From assembly GCF_029893635.1 (NCBI RefSeq), contig NZ_JARXYR010000002.1:372001-436000 (forward strand): 64,000 nucleotides of DNA. Reading direction: 5' to 3'. The DNA is from Variovorax sp. TBS-050B. GTDB lineage: Bacteria > Pseudomonadota > Gammaproteobacteria > Burkholderiales > Burkholderiaceae_C. The translations under genes were made by a program, and so were the position numbers. Below the pieces are notes generated by a model. It did not search any database. It worked only from the letters and a program-made list of their open reading frames with translations, and had not been told where the DNA came from. This document shows positions 46,949 to 56,223 of this stretch, piece by piece. The first letter of the stretch is position 1, and each line of letters starts with the position of its first letter.

Positions 46949-48034
46949 TCAAACCCGGTTCGCGCGCTCGCCGAAGGTGCGCAGATGCGCGAGCACGCGG
47001 CGTCCCATTTCGTCCAGCGGCGCCACGTCGTCCACCGCGCCCAGCGCGATCGCTTCGCGCGGCATGCCGAAGACGACGCAGCTGGCCTCGTTCTGCGCGA
47101 AGGTGTAGGCACCGGCCTGCTTCATGCGCAGCAGGCCCTCGGCCCCGTCCTTGCCCATGCCGGTCAGGATCATCCCGATGGCGTTCTTGCCCGCATGCCT
47201 CGCGGCCGAATCGAACAGCACGTCGATCGAGGGCCGGTGCCGGTTGACCGGCGGCTCCTGGTCGAGCTGGGCGACGTAGTTGGCGCCGCTGCGCGCGAGC
47301 GAGAGGTGAAAGCCGCCGGGCGCGATGTAGGCATAGCCCGGCAGCACGCGCTCGCCGTGCTCGGCCTCCTTGACGGTGATGCGGCACAGGCCGTTCAGCC
47401 GCTGCGCGAAAGAGCGCGTGAAGCCGGGCGGCATGTGCTGCGCGATCAGCACCGCTGGCGCGTCGGGCGGCAGCGGCAGCAGCACCTCGCGGATGGCTTC
47501 GGTCCCGCCGGTGGAGGCGCCGATGATCAGCAGCTTCTCGGTGCTCAGCAGCGGGCTGCGCAGCAGCGGCTCCTGCGGGCTGTCCGCCGCGCCGCGCGCC
47601 TGGGCGCCCTGGCGGCTCGGCAGCAGCCGCGCCGCGGCGGCGGTGCGGATCTTGCCGGTGATGAGTTCGGTGTACTGCATCAGGCCGTCGCGCACGCCGA
47701 GCTTGGGCTTGGTCACGAAATCGATCGCGCCGAGTTCGAGCGCGCGCAGCGCGATCTCCGAGCCGCGCTCGGTCAGCGAGGACACCATCACCACCGGCAT
47801 CGGCCGCAGGCGCATGAGCTTCTCGAGGAATTCGAGCCCGTCCATGCGCGGCATTTCCACGTCGAGCGTGAGCACGTCGGGGTTCGTCGCCTTGATGAGG
47901 TCGCGCGCCTGCAGCGGATCGGCCGCGGTGCCCACCACCGTCATGTCGCTCTGGCTGTTGATGATCTCGGTCATCACGCTGCGTATCAGCGCCGAGTCGT
48001 CGACGCAAACCACCTTGATCTTCTTGATGCTCAT
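46949..48034 (-). CDS. cheB: Chemotaxis protein-glutamate methylesterase/deamidase CheB
   Basis: 361-residue enzyme removing methyl groups from chemoreceptors. N-terminal receiver with Asp58 in [12 protein letters not shown], then a linker, then a catalytic methylesterase domain (about 165-355) with Ser in [10 protein letters not shown], His in AQHMPPGFT and Asp in [12 protein letters not shown]. Start ATG 48034 overlaps the cheD stop by four bases. It is coupled within cheR-cheD-cheB. Its receptor substrates are not encoded in the window. Confidence 0.96.
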   Translation of the reverse strand: MSIKKIKVVCVDDSALIRSVMTEIINSQSDMTVVGTAADPLQARDLIKATNPDVLTLDVEMPRMDGLEFLEKLMRLRPMPVVMVSSLTERGSEIALRALELGAIDFVTKPKLGVRDGLMQYTELITGKIRTAAAARLLPSRQGAQARGAADSPQEPLLRSPLLSTEKLLIIGASTGGTEAIREVLLPLPPDAPAVLIAQHMPPGFTRSFAQRLNGLCRITVKEAEHGERVLPGYAYIAPGGFHLSLARSGANYVAQLDQEPPVNRHRPSIDVLFDSAARHAGKNAIGMILTGMGKDGAEGLLRMKQAGAYTFAQNEASCVVFGMPREAIALGAVDDVAPLDEMGRRVLAHLRTFGERANRV

Positions 48035-48675
48035 GCAATTAGCTTTCCGTTGCCGTAGGCGGCGGACCATCTGCGCAGGAGTTCCCCTTCGTCGCGCTGG
48101 ACCGCCTGAATGTCGACCTGCGAGCGCAGCTTGCGCACCACGGCCTTGCCCGACGCGGGCAGCAGGCACACGCGGCGCGCGTGCAGGCCGCGCAGGTCCT
48201 GGGCGACCACGGCGATGCGCTGTCGCTCGAGGTAGCGCAGCACGAAGTCCGCGTTGCGCCCGCCGATGTTGAGCATGGTCATGTTCGCCAGCACCGCGGC
48301 ACCGCCGAACACCTTGGCCTTGAGCCGGTCGCGGCGCGCACCGGCGCGCAGCATCTCGGCGATCAGCACGTCCATCGCATAGCCGCCGTAGCGCATCGAT
48401 TCGACCTGCCCGCGCGGGTCGGCCTCGGCGTCGTCGGGCAGCATGAAATGGTTCATGCCCGCGACGCCGGCCTCCACGTCGGTGATGCACGCCGCCACGC
48501 AGGAGCCGAGCACCGTCGTCAGCAGCACGCCCGCATCGGTCACGTAGTACTCGGCCGGCAGCAGCTTCACCGCGGTGCAGTCGAAGTCGCGGTCGAAGTA
48601 GTGGTGCGTGGCCACCGCGCCCGGCGCGGCCGCGGGTGGCTTTCCCTTCTCCTGCAGCAGGCCGGTGATGGTCAT
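48031..48675 (-). CDS. cheD: Chemoreceptor glutamine deamidase CheD
   Basis: 214-residue deamidase that converts receptor glutamines to glutamates. The catalytic Cys is in [11 protein letters not shown] and the His in [23 protein letters not shown] and [11 protein letters not shown] complete the family pattern. Start at ATG 48675, overlapping the cheR stop by four bases; the stop overlaps cheB by four bases. The N-terminal 30 residues are Pro/Ala rich and variable. Substrates (MCPs) lie elsewhere in the genome. Confidence 0.95.
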   Translation of the reverse strand: MTITGLLQEKGKPPAAAPGAVATHHYFDRDFDCTAVKLLPAEYYVTDAGVLLTTVLGSCVAACITDVEAGVAGMNHFMLPDDAEADPRGQVESMRYGGYAMDVLIAEMLRAGARRDRLKAKVFGGAAVLANMTMLNIGGRNADFVLRYLERQRIAVVAQDLRGLHARRVCLLPASGKAVVRKLRSQVDIQAVQRDEGELLRRWSAAYGNGKLIA

Positions 48676-49496
48676 GCGCGTCCCTTGCCGAGCGCGTACA
48701 CGGTCTGCCCGACCGTCTTGAAGGTCTGGTTGACCAGCGACGCGTTCTCGGAGTGGCCGGCGAACAGCAGCCCGTGCGGCTTGAGCAGCGGAACGAAGCG
48801 GTCCAGCAGCTTCTTCTGCGTCGGCTTGTCGAAATAGATCATCACGTTGCGGCAGAAGATGGCGTCCACCGGCTCCTTCACCGGCCACGAGGAATCGAGC
48901 AGGTTGAGGCGCGAGAACTTGATCATCGCGGCCACCTCGGGACGCACCCTCACCTTGCCCGCGTTGGCGCCGGTGCCCTTGTTGAAGAAGCGGCGCAGCC
49001 GCTCGGTCGACATGCGGTTGACCTGTTCCATCGTGAAGACGCCGGCCGAGGCCCTGGCCAGCACGGAGGTGTCGATGTCGGTCGCGATGATGCGCGCCGT
49101 GCTGGCGCGGTCGCCGAGCGCCTCCATCAGCGTGATCGCGATCGAATAGGGTTCCTCGCCGGTCGACGCGGCGGCACACCAGACGGTGACCGGCTGCGTG
49201 CTCTTGCGCGCCAGGTCGGCGAGCACCGGGAAGTGGTGCGCCTCGCGGAAGAACGAGGTCAGGTTGGTCGTGAGCGAGTTGATGAAGAGCTGCCACTCGC
49301 TGTCGTCGCGGCTTTCCTCCAGCTGGGCCAGGTAGGTCGCGAACTCGGGCACCCCCAGCTCGCGCAGGCGGCGCGAGAGGCGGCTGTAGACCATCTGCCG
49401 CTTGTGCTCGCCCAGCGCGATGCCGGCGCGCCGGTGGATGAGCGTGCGGATGCGCGAGAAGTCGTTGTCGGTGAAGAGGAATTCGGAGGAGGTCAT
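48672..49496 (-). CDS. cheR: Chemoreceptor methyltransferase CheR
   Basis: 274-residue SAM-dependent enzyme that methylates receptor glutamates. The N-terminal helical domain (1-75; [20 protein letters not shown]) precedes the catalytic Rossmann domain with [17 protein letters not shown] and [13 protein letters not shown]. The start [12 protein letters not shown] at 49496 was chosen; the frame upstream lies in the HDOD gene. It follows the HDOD gene by 14 bp and is coupled to cheD. Confidence 0.96.
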   Translation of the reverse strand: MTSSEFLFTDNDFSRIRTLIHRRAGIALGEHKRQMVYSRLSRRLRELGVPEFATYLAQLEESRDDSEWQLFINSLTTNLTSFFREAHHFPVLADLARKSTQPVTVWCAAASTGEEPYSIAITLMEALGDRASTARIIATDIDTSVLARASAGVFTMEQVNRMSTERLRRFFNKGTGANAGKVRVRPEVAAMIKFSRLNLLDSSWPVKEPVDAIFCRNVMIYFDKPTQKKLLDRFVPLLKPHGLLFAGHSENASLVNQTFKTVGQTVYALGKGRA

Positions 49497-49510
49497 GCGC
49501 GGTGCGTCCG

Positions 49511-50824
49511 TCAGGCGGCTTCGGTCAAGGTCACGTCGTGCGACCAGGCCACGGCGCAGAGATGGGCGGCGTTCACCTGCTCGGCACCGAGCAGCAGCGA
49601 TTCGGCCAGGCGCGCGGCGTCGCCGGTGTCCAGTTCGCAGGCCTCGGCCAGCGCAAGGAAGGGGCCGTAGACGCCTTCGCGCGCGAGGATCGCCTGCTGC
49701 ACCGACGCGGGAAGCTGCACCTTGGCGAGCACTTCCCGCATGGGAACGCCCAGCAGCTGGTCGATCAGCGAGAACATGCCCACCACGAACAGGTTGTCCG
49801 CCTCGCCGGGCGGCAGCATGATCTCGCCCATCAGCTCGACGAAGCGGCCGCGCATGATCGCCTTCTTCATCATGAACGGCGGACTGACCGCGGCATTGCT
49901 CGTGGCCAGCAGCATCGAGAGCCAGCGGAACAGCGGCGAATAGCCGAGCATGGTCACCGCGTGGTGCAGCGAATGGATCTCCACGCCCGCGCCCACGGCG
50001 GGCGAGTTCATGTGGCGCAGCAGCCGGTAGGTCAGCGCGGCGTCGCGCTTGAGGGTGGCCTCGACCTCGCGCAGGTCCTCGTTGCGCTGGAGCATCTGCA
50101 GCAGGCGCACGATCAGCATCGACTCGGGCTGCAGCGCATGGTTGCCGGCCTGCACCGCGGGGGTCGGAAAGCCGCAGCGCGCCTCGGCGAAGACATCGAT
50201 GCGTTGCGCGGCGCAGGCGTCGAAGTCGGCCCATGCGTTCATGCGCGTGGCGATCGGGTGGATCGGCATGTGGCACGGCTGCTCGCAGCCGCGGATCGCC
50301 GCCACCAGCGCGGGATCGCCCGCGCCGACGTCGAAATGCGTGATCAGTCCGCGCAGCTCCGGGTCCTCGGGCAGGGCCTGCGCGCGGCAGAGCATGAAGC
50401 TGAAACCCTGCTCGCGCAGGAACAGCAGCACCGGCCGCAGCTCCTCGTTGGCGAGGTCGTCGAGGCCGAGGCAGAACACGGTGTACTCGGGCGGCAGCGA
50501 CTGCAGCGCGCCCAGCGCCAGCGCCTCGGCATCCACGTCGAAGAACAGTTCGCTGCGCCCGAGCTTCCAGGGCGAGTGCGGCGGACTGAGATGCTCGGTC
50601 ACGCAGGCCAGCAGCGCCTTGAAGCGCGTGATCGCGTCCGGTGCCTGGGCCTCGGGCACCGCCGGGCGCCACGCGAGCTTGTAGCCGACGACGCGCTTCT
50701 GCGGGTCGAGCAGCAGCGTGTAGGCGACATAGCCGTCCGCGTTGCGCGCGAAGGCCGGGCCGTCGGAGCCCATGGCTCCGGCCGCCTTCTCGGCGCCGGA
50801 ACGTCGGAAGAAATCAAAACGCAT
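49511..50824 (-). CDS. HDOD-domain signalling protein (degenerate EAL N-terminus)
   Basis: 437-residue protein with an EAL-like but degenerate N-terminal part (about 30-200; [31 protein letters not shown]; no intact EAL catalytic set) and a C-terminal HDOD domain (about 225-420; [38 protein letters not shown]). HDOD proteins act as non-catalytic signalling scaffolds; relatives (for example YuxH/GsmA types) influence motility and c-di-GMP output. It lies between cheA (21 bp) and cheR (14 bp), where cheW and a receptor gene usually stand. Its role in chemotaxis is inference. Confidence 0.88.
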   Translation of the reverse strand: MRFDFFRRSGAEKAAGAMGSDGPAFARNADGYVAYTLLLDPQKRVVGYKLAWRPAVPEAQAPDAITRFKALLACVTEHLSPPHSPWKLGRSELFFDVDAEALALGALQSLPPEYTVFCLGLDDLANEELRPVLLFLREQGFSFMLCRAQALPEDPELRGLITHFDVGAGDPALVAAIRGCEQPCHMPIHPIATRMNAWADFDACAAQRIDVFAEARCGFPTPAVQAGNHALQPESMLIVRLLQMLQRNEDLREVEATLKRDAALTYRLLRHMNSPAVGAGVEIHSLHHAVTMLGYSPLFRWLSMLLATSNAAVSPPFMMKKAIMRGRFVELMGEIMLPPGEADNLFVVGMFSLIDQLLGVPMREVLAKVQLPASVQQAILAREGVYGPFLALAEACELDTGDAARLAESLLLGAEQVNAAHLCAVAWSHDVTLTEAA

Positions 50825-50845
50825 GGCGCTCGTCTCCGTCCGGGT

Positions 50846-52891
50846 TCAGACAGCCACCGGTTCCGACCTTGCCGCATGGGCGAGCGCCGAGGCGCGCACC
50901 GCATGCGCACGCTGGATGCGCGGCATGGCGCCCACGTCGATGATGAAGGCCACGCTGCCGTCGCCGAGGATCGTCGCGGCCGAGATGCCGGGCACCTTGC
51001 GGTAGTTGGTCTCGAGGTTCTTGACCACCACCTGGTGCTGGCCCAGCAGTTCGTCCACCAGGAGCGCGAAGCGGGTCTCGTCGGCCTGCACGATCACCAG
51101 GATGCCCTGCGTGGGATCGGTCTGCGCGCCGGACACGTCGAACACGCCGTGCAGCTCGATGAGCGGCAGGTATTCGCCGCGCACCTTGATCACGTGCCCG
51201 TCGCTGGTGATGGAATGCAGGTGCTCCGGCAGCGGCTGCAGCGACTCGATCACGTAGCTCAGCGGCAGGATGTAGGCCTCGCTGCCGACCTTGACCGACA
51301 TGCCGTTCAGGATCGCGAGCGTCAGCGGCAGCACGATGCGCGTGGTGGTGCCCCAGCCTTCGCGCGAGCTGATCTCGACATGGCCGCCCATCTCCTGGAT
51401 GTTGCGCTTGACCACGTCCATGCCGACGCCGCGGCCGGAGATGTCGGTCACCTGCTCGGCGGTGGAGAAGCCGGGCGCGAAGATCAGCTGCCACACCTCG
51501 TCGTCGGGCATGGTCTCGGTCACGGGCAGGCCCTGCTGCATGGCCTTGGCGAGGATCTTCTCGCGGTTGAGGCCCGCGCCGTCGTCGCTCACCTCGATCA
51601 CGATGTTGCCGCCGTGGTGCTGCGCCGAGAGCAGCAGCTGCCCTTCGGCCTCCTTGCCCTTGGCAAGCCGCTGCGCCGGCGTCTCGATGCCGTGGTCGAG
51701 GCTGTTGCGCACCAGGTGCGTGAGCGGATCGATGATGCGCTCGATCAGGCCCTTGTCGAGTTCGGTCTCCTTGCCGAAGGTGTCGAGGCGCACTTCCTTG
51801 CCGAGCTTGGCGCTGACGTCGCGGATCACGCGCGGGAAGCGGCTGAACACGTAGTCCATCGGCATCATGCGGATCGACATCACCGATTCCTGCAGGTCGC
51901 GGGCGTTGCGCTCCAGATGGCCCAGGCCGTTGAGGAAGCGCTCGTACTCCACCGGGTCGAGCATGGTCGCGGCCTGCGTGAGCATCGACTGCGTGATCAC
52001 CAGTTCGCCCACGAGGTTGATGAGCTGGTCGACCTTTTCCACGTCGACGCGGATCGAGCCCGAGTCCTTCGCGGCCGCCGCGGGCACCGCGGCACTGCCG
52101 GACGAGGGCTTGGCGGCCGGCGCGGGCGCTGCCGGAGCGGCCTGGACCGGCTGCGCGACGGGCGCTGCAGCGGCCGGGGCCGGCGCGGGTGCGCTCGCGG
52201 CCTCGGACGTGATCTCGATCTGCGATTCGTCGATGACGAAGCAGCACACGGCAATGATGTCGTCGGGCGCGCAGGCGGTTTCGAGCACCACCGTCAGCTG
52301 GTCGCCGGTGCGCGTGCGCGACAGCAGCTTGCCGAGGTTGCCGAGTTCTTCGGCCAGCAGCTCGCATTCGCTGTCGGACAGGCGCGAGAAGCGGATGCGC
52401 AGCGCGCCCTCCCCCGCGGCGGCGGCTGCTGCTGCGACGGGCGCGACCGGCGCGGCCACCACCACGGGCGCGGGCGCCGGTGCCGGTGCGGGCGCAGCGG
52501 TGCCTTCGGTTTCCAGCGCGAGCTGGCGCAGCACCTCGCAGATGTGGGCGACCCGCTCGGGATCGGGTTCGTTCTCGGCCTGGTAGGCGAGCAGCTGTTC
52601 TTGCAGGGCGTCCTTCGTTTCGAGGAATGAATCGATCATCGAGCGGCTCAGGTTCAGCTGGCCGTGGCGCGCACGGTCCAGCAGGGTTTCCAGAAGGTGG
52701 GTCGTGTCGGTGAGCGCCACGAAGCCGAAGGTGGCCGCACCGCCCTTGATCGAGTGCGCGGCACGGAAGATGGCGTTGAGCTGCTCGCTGTCGGGCGCCT
52801 CGGCGTCCAGCTCGAGCAGCAGTTGCTCCATCTGCGCCAGAAGCTCGACGGCTTCGACGAAAAATGCCTGGGTGAACTGACTGAGATCCAT
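50846..52891 (-). CDS. cheA: Chemotaxis histidine kinase CheA
   Basis: 681-residue cytoplasmic kinase. P1 phosphotransfer domain with His46 in FRAAHSIKGGAATF; an Ala/Pro linker; a P2-like CheY-binding segment (about 160-230); a second Ala/Pro linker; P3 dimerisation domain (DKVDQLINLVGELVITQS-type sequence near 295); P4 ATPase (LVRNSLDHGIE, VSDDGAGLNR, GRGVGMDVVK); and a CheW-like P5 domain (PLSYVIESLQPLP, VRGEYLPLIEL). All domains are present. It needs CheW and receptors for coupling, and neither is encoded in the window. It is preceded by motB (19 bp). Confidence 0.96.
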   Translation of the reverse strand: MDLSQFTQAFFVEAVELLAQMEQLLLELDAEAPDSEQLNAIFRAAHSIKGGAATFGFVALTDTTHLLETLLDRARHGQLNLSRSMIDSFLETKDALQEQLLAYQAENEPDPERVAHICEVLRQLALETEGTAAPAPAPAPAPVVVAAPVAPVAAAAAAAGEGALRIRFSRLSDSECELLAEELGNLGKLLSRTRTGDQLTVVLETACAPDDIIAVCCFVIDESQIEITSEAASAPAPAPAAAAPVAQPVQAAPAAPAPAAKPSSGSAAVPAAAAKDSGSIRVDVEKVDQLINLVGELVITQSMLTQAATMLDPVEYERFLNGLGHLERNARDLQESVMSIRMMPMDYVFSRFPRVIRDVSAKLGKEVRLDTFGKETELDKGLIERIIDPLTHLVRNSLDHGIETPAQRLAKGKEAEGQLLLSAQHHGGNIVIEVSDDGAGLNREKILAKAMQQGLPVTETMPDDEVWQLIFAPGFSTAEQVTDISGRGVGMDVVKRNIQEMGGHVEISSREGWGTTTRIVLPLTLAILNGMSVKVGSEAYILPLSYVIESLQPLPEHLHSITSDGHVIKVRGEYLPLIELHGVFDVSGAQTDPTQGILVIVQADETRFALLVDELLGQHQVVVKNLETNYRKVPGISAATILGDGSVAFIIDVGAMPRIQRAHAVRASALAHAARSEPVAV

Positions 52892-52910
52892 CGTTGTTCC
52901 GAACCAATGT

Positions 52911-53855
52911 CTAGGGTTGCTTCGACGCCGTCGACTCTTGCGAAGTCAGCTTGACGCCGTCGGCGGGCAGCAGCGGCGGCGAGGACGGCGGCTTCGGCTT
53001 CGCGCCCAGGCTTGCGCCCACGCTGCCGCCGCCGCTGTTCTCGTGTTCGATCTGCTGTTGCGTGCGGTGATTCAGCAGGATGATGCTGATTCGCCTGTTG
53101 ATCGGATTGCGCGGATCGCTGCGGTCCAGGTGCATGCTGTCGGCCAGCCCCACCACGCGAAGCACCTTGTTCTCCGCCATGCCGCCGATGACCAGTTCGC
53201 GCCGCGATGCATTCGCGCGGTCGGCCGACAGCTCCCAGTTGCCGTAGGACTTGTCGCCCCTGCTGTAGACGATGGCGTCGGTATGGCCCGAGAGCGTGAT
53301 CTTGTTCGGCAGCTCGTCGAGCGCCGGGGCCAGCTCGCGCAGGATCGCGCGCATGTGCGGCACCAGGCGCGCACTCGCCAGGTCGAACATCGGACGGTTC
53401 TCGCTGTCGACGATCTGAAGGCGCAGCCCCTCGGTGGTGATGTCGATCAGGATCTGCGAGCGGAACTGCTTGAACACCGGGCTCGACTCGATGAGCTTGT
53501 CGAGCTTCTCCTTCATGCTCGCGAGGCGCTCCGCGTCGGCGTCTTCCTCGGCGTCGGCGCGCTGCACCTCGCCGTCGGCGCGCGTGCTCGGATCCATGCC
53601 GCCGCCCGGAATCACGCTCACGCTGGTGCTGCTCTTCTCGCCGCCGTTGATCGCCACCTTCAGCGGCATGCGGAAATGCTCGGCAATGCCTTCACGCTGC
53701 CTGGGCGTGGCATTGGACAGCAGCCACATCACGAGGAAGAACGCCATCATGGCGGTCATGAAGTCGGCATAGGCGATCTTCCAGCCGCCGCCGTGGTGCG
53801 CGCCGCCGTGGCCGCCCACGCGCCGGATGACGATCCTGTGCTTTTCCGCGCTCAT
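52911..53855 (-). CDS. motB: Flagellar stator protein MotB
   Basis: 314-residue stator subunit that anchors to peptidoglycan. One membrane helix (about 28-48) contains the proton-carrying Asp31 in AYADFMTAMMAFF, and an OmpA-like peptidoglycan-binding domain (about 150-260; ITLSGHTDAI, LSADRANASRREL) follows. A plug segment follows the TM helix. It has a charged His-rich N-terminus (GGHGGAHHGGG). It is co-transcribed with motA (21 bp upstream) and cheA. Confidence 0.96.
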   Translation of the reverse strand: MSAEKHRIVIRRVGGHGGAHHGGGWKIAYADFMTAMMAFFLVMWLLSNATPRQREGIAEHFRMPLKVAINGGEKSSTSVSVIPGGGMDPSTRADGEVQRADAEEDADAERLASMKEKLDKLIESSPVFKQFRSQILIDITTEGLRLQIVDSENRPMFDLASARLVPHMRAILRELAPALDELPNKITLSGHTDAIVYSRGDKSYGNWELSADRANASRRELVIGGMAENKVLRVVGLADSMHLDRSDPRNPINRRISIILLNHRTQQQIEHENSGGGSVGASLGAKPKPPSSPPLLPADGVKLTSQESTASKQP

Positions 53856-53876
53856 GGTGCGTGCATCCCGGCCGCG

Positions 53877-54737
53877 TCAGCGCGCCTTGACCTCGCGGAC
53901 GTGGCTGTCGAGTTCGGTGAACGAGGGCCGCTCGGTCGAGAACAGCACCTTGCGGCCGAATTCCACCGCGAGCTGCGGCGCGTAGCCGTTGAGGCTCGCG
54001 AGCAGCGTCACCTTCGCGCACTGGTACATCTTCATGCCCTCGGCCACCTTCTGCTCGATCAGCGAGGCGAGCGGCGCCACGAAGCCGTAGGCCATCAGCA
54101 CGCCGAGGAAGGTGCCGACCATCGCATGCGCGATCAGCGCACCCATCTCCGAAGGCGGCAGGTCGGCCGAGGCGAGCGCATGCACCACGCCCATCACGGC
54201 CGCGACGATGCCCAGCGCGGGCAGTGCATCGCTCACGCGCGACAGGCTGTGCATCGGGATCTCGGCCTCGTGCTTGATGGTCTCGATCTCGTGGTCCATC
54301 AGCGCCTCGATCTCGAACGCGTCGGTATTGCCGCTGATCACCAGGCGCAGGTAATCGCAAAGGAATTCCATCACGCCGGCATCGGCGAGGATCTCGGGAT
54401 AGCGGCTGAAGATCTCGCTCTGCGGCGGGTCCTCGACGTCGGTCTCGAGCTTCATCATCCCTTCCTTGCGGGCCTTGGCGAGCAGCTCGTAGAGCAGCGC
54501 GAGCAGGTCTAGGTAGAGCTGCCGGTTGTGCTTCGACGAGCGCAGCAGCAGCGGCAGTTCCTTCAGCGTGGCCTTGATCGTCTTGCCGTTGTTGCCGGCA
54601 ATGAACGCGCCCAGCGCCGAGCCGCCGATCATCAGCAGCTCGACCGGCTGGAACAGCACGCCGAAATGCCCGCCCATCAGGGCATAGCCGCCGAACACGG
54701 CGCCGATCACCACCAGATAACCAACCAAAAGGAGCAC
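53877..54737 (-). CDS. motA: Flagellar stator protein MotA
   Basis: 286-residue inner-membrane proton-channel subunit with four membrane helices (1-20, about 33-50, 170-190, 200-225). The cytoplasmic loop holds Arg/Glu residues that contact FliG (LYELLAKARKEGMMKLETD, EIETIKHEAEI); PALGIVAAVMGVVHALA and AMVGTFLGVLMAYG contain the family prolines and glycines. Start GTG 54737, preceded by AGGGGAAG. It is first in the mot-che operon, with a terminator between it and flhC. Confidence 0.95.
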   Translation of the reverse strand: MLLLVGYLVVIGAVFGGYALMGGHFGVLFQPVELLMIGGSALGAFIAGNNGKTIKATLKELPLLLRSSKHNRQLYLDLLALLYELLAKARKEGMMKLETDVEDPPQSEIFSRYPEILADAGVMEFLCDYLRLVISGNTDAFEIEALMDHEIETIKHEAEIPMHSLSRVSDALPALGIVAAVMGVVHALASADLPPSEMGALIAHAMVGTFLGVLMAYGFVAPLASLIEQKVAEGMKMYQCAKVTLLASLNGYAPQLAVEFGRKVLFSTERPSFTELDSHVREVKAR

Positions 54738-54770
54738 ACGCTTCCCCTACTGCCCTTGAGGCTTCGATTC

Positions 54771-54797
54771 AAAAGCCCTGCCCGCGAGGAGCAGGGT
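54771..54797 (-). terminator. Terminator between flhC and motA
   Basis: On the minus strand ACCCTGC-TCCTCGCGG-GCAGGG followed by CTTTT; stem of about six base pairs plus a T-run. It ends flhDC transcription just before the motA start. Confidence 0.7.
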
Positions 54798-54802
54798 CCG
54801 CT

Positions 54803-55399
54803 TCAGTGGAGCCCGCCCTCGAGCGCCGGCTCCACGCCAAAAACCATTCCATCGCCGGCGATCCCGGCCACCGCGCCGCGCTTCGCGCCGCGCGCCTTGC
54901 CCGCACGCGAGGGCGGACGGCACAGCACGCACACGTAGCCGCTCTTGTGGTCGTGCGCATGCGCGACGAACTGCCCCGCGCACCGACTGCAGGTGCTCAG
55001 CTGCAGCATGTCGCTGTCGAAAAAGCGCACCATCGTGTAGGCGCGCGTGAAATCCAGAATTGGCTCGCTGTCCTGAGCCGCAATTTGCTGCAAATACAGT
55101 TTGTAACTTTTAATTAGAATCCAGACCTTTTCTTCGTCGGAATGGATTTTCATGAATTGATAAATGTTATAGAACATGGATGAATGAATATTCGCCAGCC
55201 ATGTCATATACCAATCCGTCGAAAAAGGCAGCAATCCCTTGGGTGGTGAAACACCCTTGATTTCCTTGTAAAGCCGGATCAGCCGTTCGCGGCTCAGACC
55301 CACCTCCGCCTCGAGGAACTGCAGCCGGGCGCCGAGCCCGATCAGCTCGATCGCGAGCTGCACTTCCCGAACCTCGCCAAGGACGGTCTTGCGCGTCAT
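54803..55399 (-). CDS. flhC: Flagellar master regulator FlhC
   Basis: 198-residue partner of FlhD in the FlhD4C2 activator of early flagellar genes. The zinc-binding cysteines are in LSTCSRCAGQF and GYVCVLCRPP, with LIGLGARLQFLEAEVGLSRE and the helix DWYMTWLANIHSSMFYNIY typical of the family. Start ATG 55399 overlaps the flhD stop by four bases. The coding sequence is locally AT-rich (for example around 55080-55270) compared with its flanks. The Zn ligands and family length are as expected. Confidence 0.95.
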   Translation of the reverse strand: MTRKTVLGEVREVQLAIELIGLGARLQFLEAEVGLSRERLIRLYKEIKGVSPPKGLLPFSTDWYMTWLANIHSSMFYNIYQFMKIHSDEEKVWILIKSYKLYLQQIAAQDSEPILDFTRAYTMVRFFDSDMLQLSTCSRCAGQFVAHAHDHKSGYVCVLCRPPSRAGKARGAKRGAVAGIAGDGMVFGVEPALEGGLH

Positions 55400-55734
55400 G
55401 CCGGCACCGTGTTCTTCTGCATCTGCAGGGTCCGCGCCGACATCAGGATCGCCATGTGCGCCTGCTGCAGCGTCGTGTCCTTGCCCTCGCCCACCACGGC
55501 CGACATCGAGGCGTGCTCGTTCAGCCGGAAGCTGCACAGCAGGAAGTTCGACGCCGCCAGCTTCAGGATCTGCGCCAGCGACATGCCGGCGAGCATGTCC
55601 GCCAGTTCGCTGCTGATTCCGAGGCGAAACATCGCTGCCACGCGGTCCTGCTTGACGAGCTTCTGAGCCAGCAGCATGTAGGCGAGGTTGACGTCGCCGA
55701 TTTCCCTCGAGATCTCGCCGTTGGCTACATTCAT
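55396..55734 (-). CDS. flhD: Flagellar master regulator FlhD
   Basis: DNA-recognition partner of FlhC: DINLAYMLLAQ-like opening (GDVNLAYMLLAQKLVKQDRVA), AMFRLGISSELADMLAGMSL and LCSFRLNEHASM match FlhD, while the C-terminal tail is variable. I placed the start at ATG 55734 (112 residues), which lines up with the family; an in-frame TTG at 55752, preceded by GGAG at a good distance, would add six residues. It is coupled to flhC by a four-base overlap and transcribed leftward from the AT-rich control region upstream. Confidence 0.92.
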   Translation of the reverse strand: MNVANGEISREIGDVNLAYMLLAQKLVKQDRVAAMFRLGISSELADMLAGMSLAQILKLAASNFLLCSFRLNEHASMSAVVGEGKDTTLQQAHMAILMSARTLQMQKNTVPA

Positions 55735-55752
55735 CACGTTATCCGTTTCCAA

Positions 55753-55935
55753 AATGCACTCCGTTAGTCATGTCCTGGTGTGAATTATTCCCACCTAGTT
55801 AAAGTTTGTAACTTTCCATCCCAGGCAAACTGTAAAGAGGGCTACAACTGCATGTAAACTTTTGTTGCAACCACGCGACGCGGCTTGCGACGTTGCGATT
55901 GGTTCTCAGTAACAAGAGGTTTCAATGAATAAAAA
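55753..55935 (-). promoter_or_regulatory. flhDC control region
   Basis: 183 bp that is much more AT-rich than the window as a whole, upstream of flhD. It holds a 6-3-6 dyad AAAGTT-TGT-AACTTT (55801-55815) and, on the minus strand, a possible TTACAA-N16-AATAAT promoter ending near the CACACCAGG segment. Box assignments are tentative. Confidence 0.5.
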
Positions 55936-56223
55936 TTAAACATTGCGGCCACTCTCGGAATATTCGATGCCATGGATCCAGGCCATGACCTCGGCCACGG
56001 CCAGGTAGAGCTGCGGCGGGATCTGCCGGTCGAGGTCCACCTGCATCAGGAGGCGGATCAGGTCGGGCGAGGCGTGCACGTAGACACCGTTCTCGCGCGC
56101 CTGCCGCAGGATCGATTCGGCCGTCACGCCATAGCCCTTGGCCACCACGACCGGCGCCTTCGCCGGATCGGCATGGGACAGGGCCACCGCGCTCGGGCGC
56201 GTGGTGTCGGGTGCGGCGGTCAT
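55936..56223 (-). CDS. FlhB C-terminal-like protein (FlhX type)
   Basis: 95-residue protein corresponding to only the cytoplasmic C-terminal domain of FlhB/YscU: KAPVVVAKGYGVTAESILRQ, HASPDLIRLLMQVDLDRQIP, QLYLAVAEVMAWIHGIE. It has no membrane part. The NPTH-type cleavage motif is absent; the domain starts beyond it. Similar short FlhB-like proteins occur beside fliK in several proteobacteria and can partly substitute for FlhB's export domain. Start ATG 56223 overlaps the fliK stop by four bases. Confidence 0.85.
   Translation of the reverse strand: MTAAPDTTRPSAVALSHADPAKAPVVVAKGYGVTAESILRQARENGVYVHASPDLIRLLMQVDLDRQIPPQLYLAVAEVMAWIHGIEYSESGRNV

Noticed and set aside
52060..52500. Ala/Pro-rich stretches of cheA as a possible frameshift or low-quality region
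   Set aside because: They are normal flexible linkers flanking the P2-like domain and the frame is continuous.
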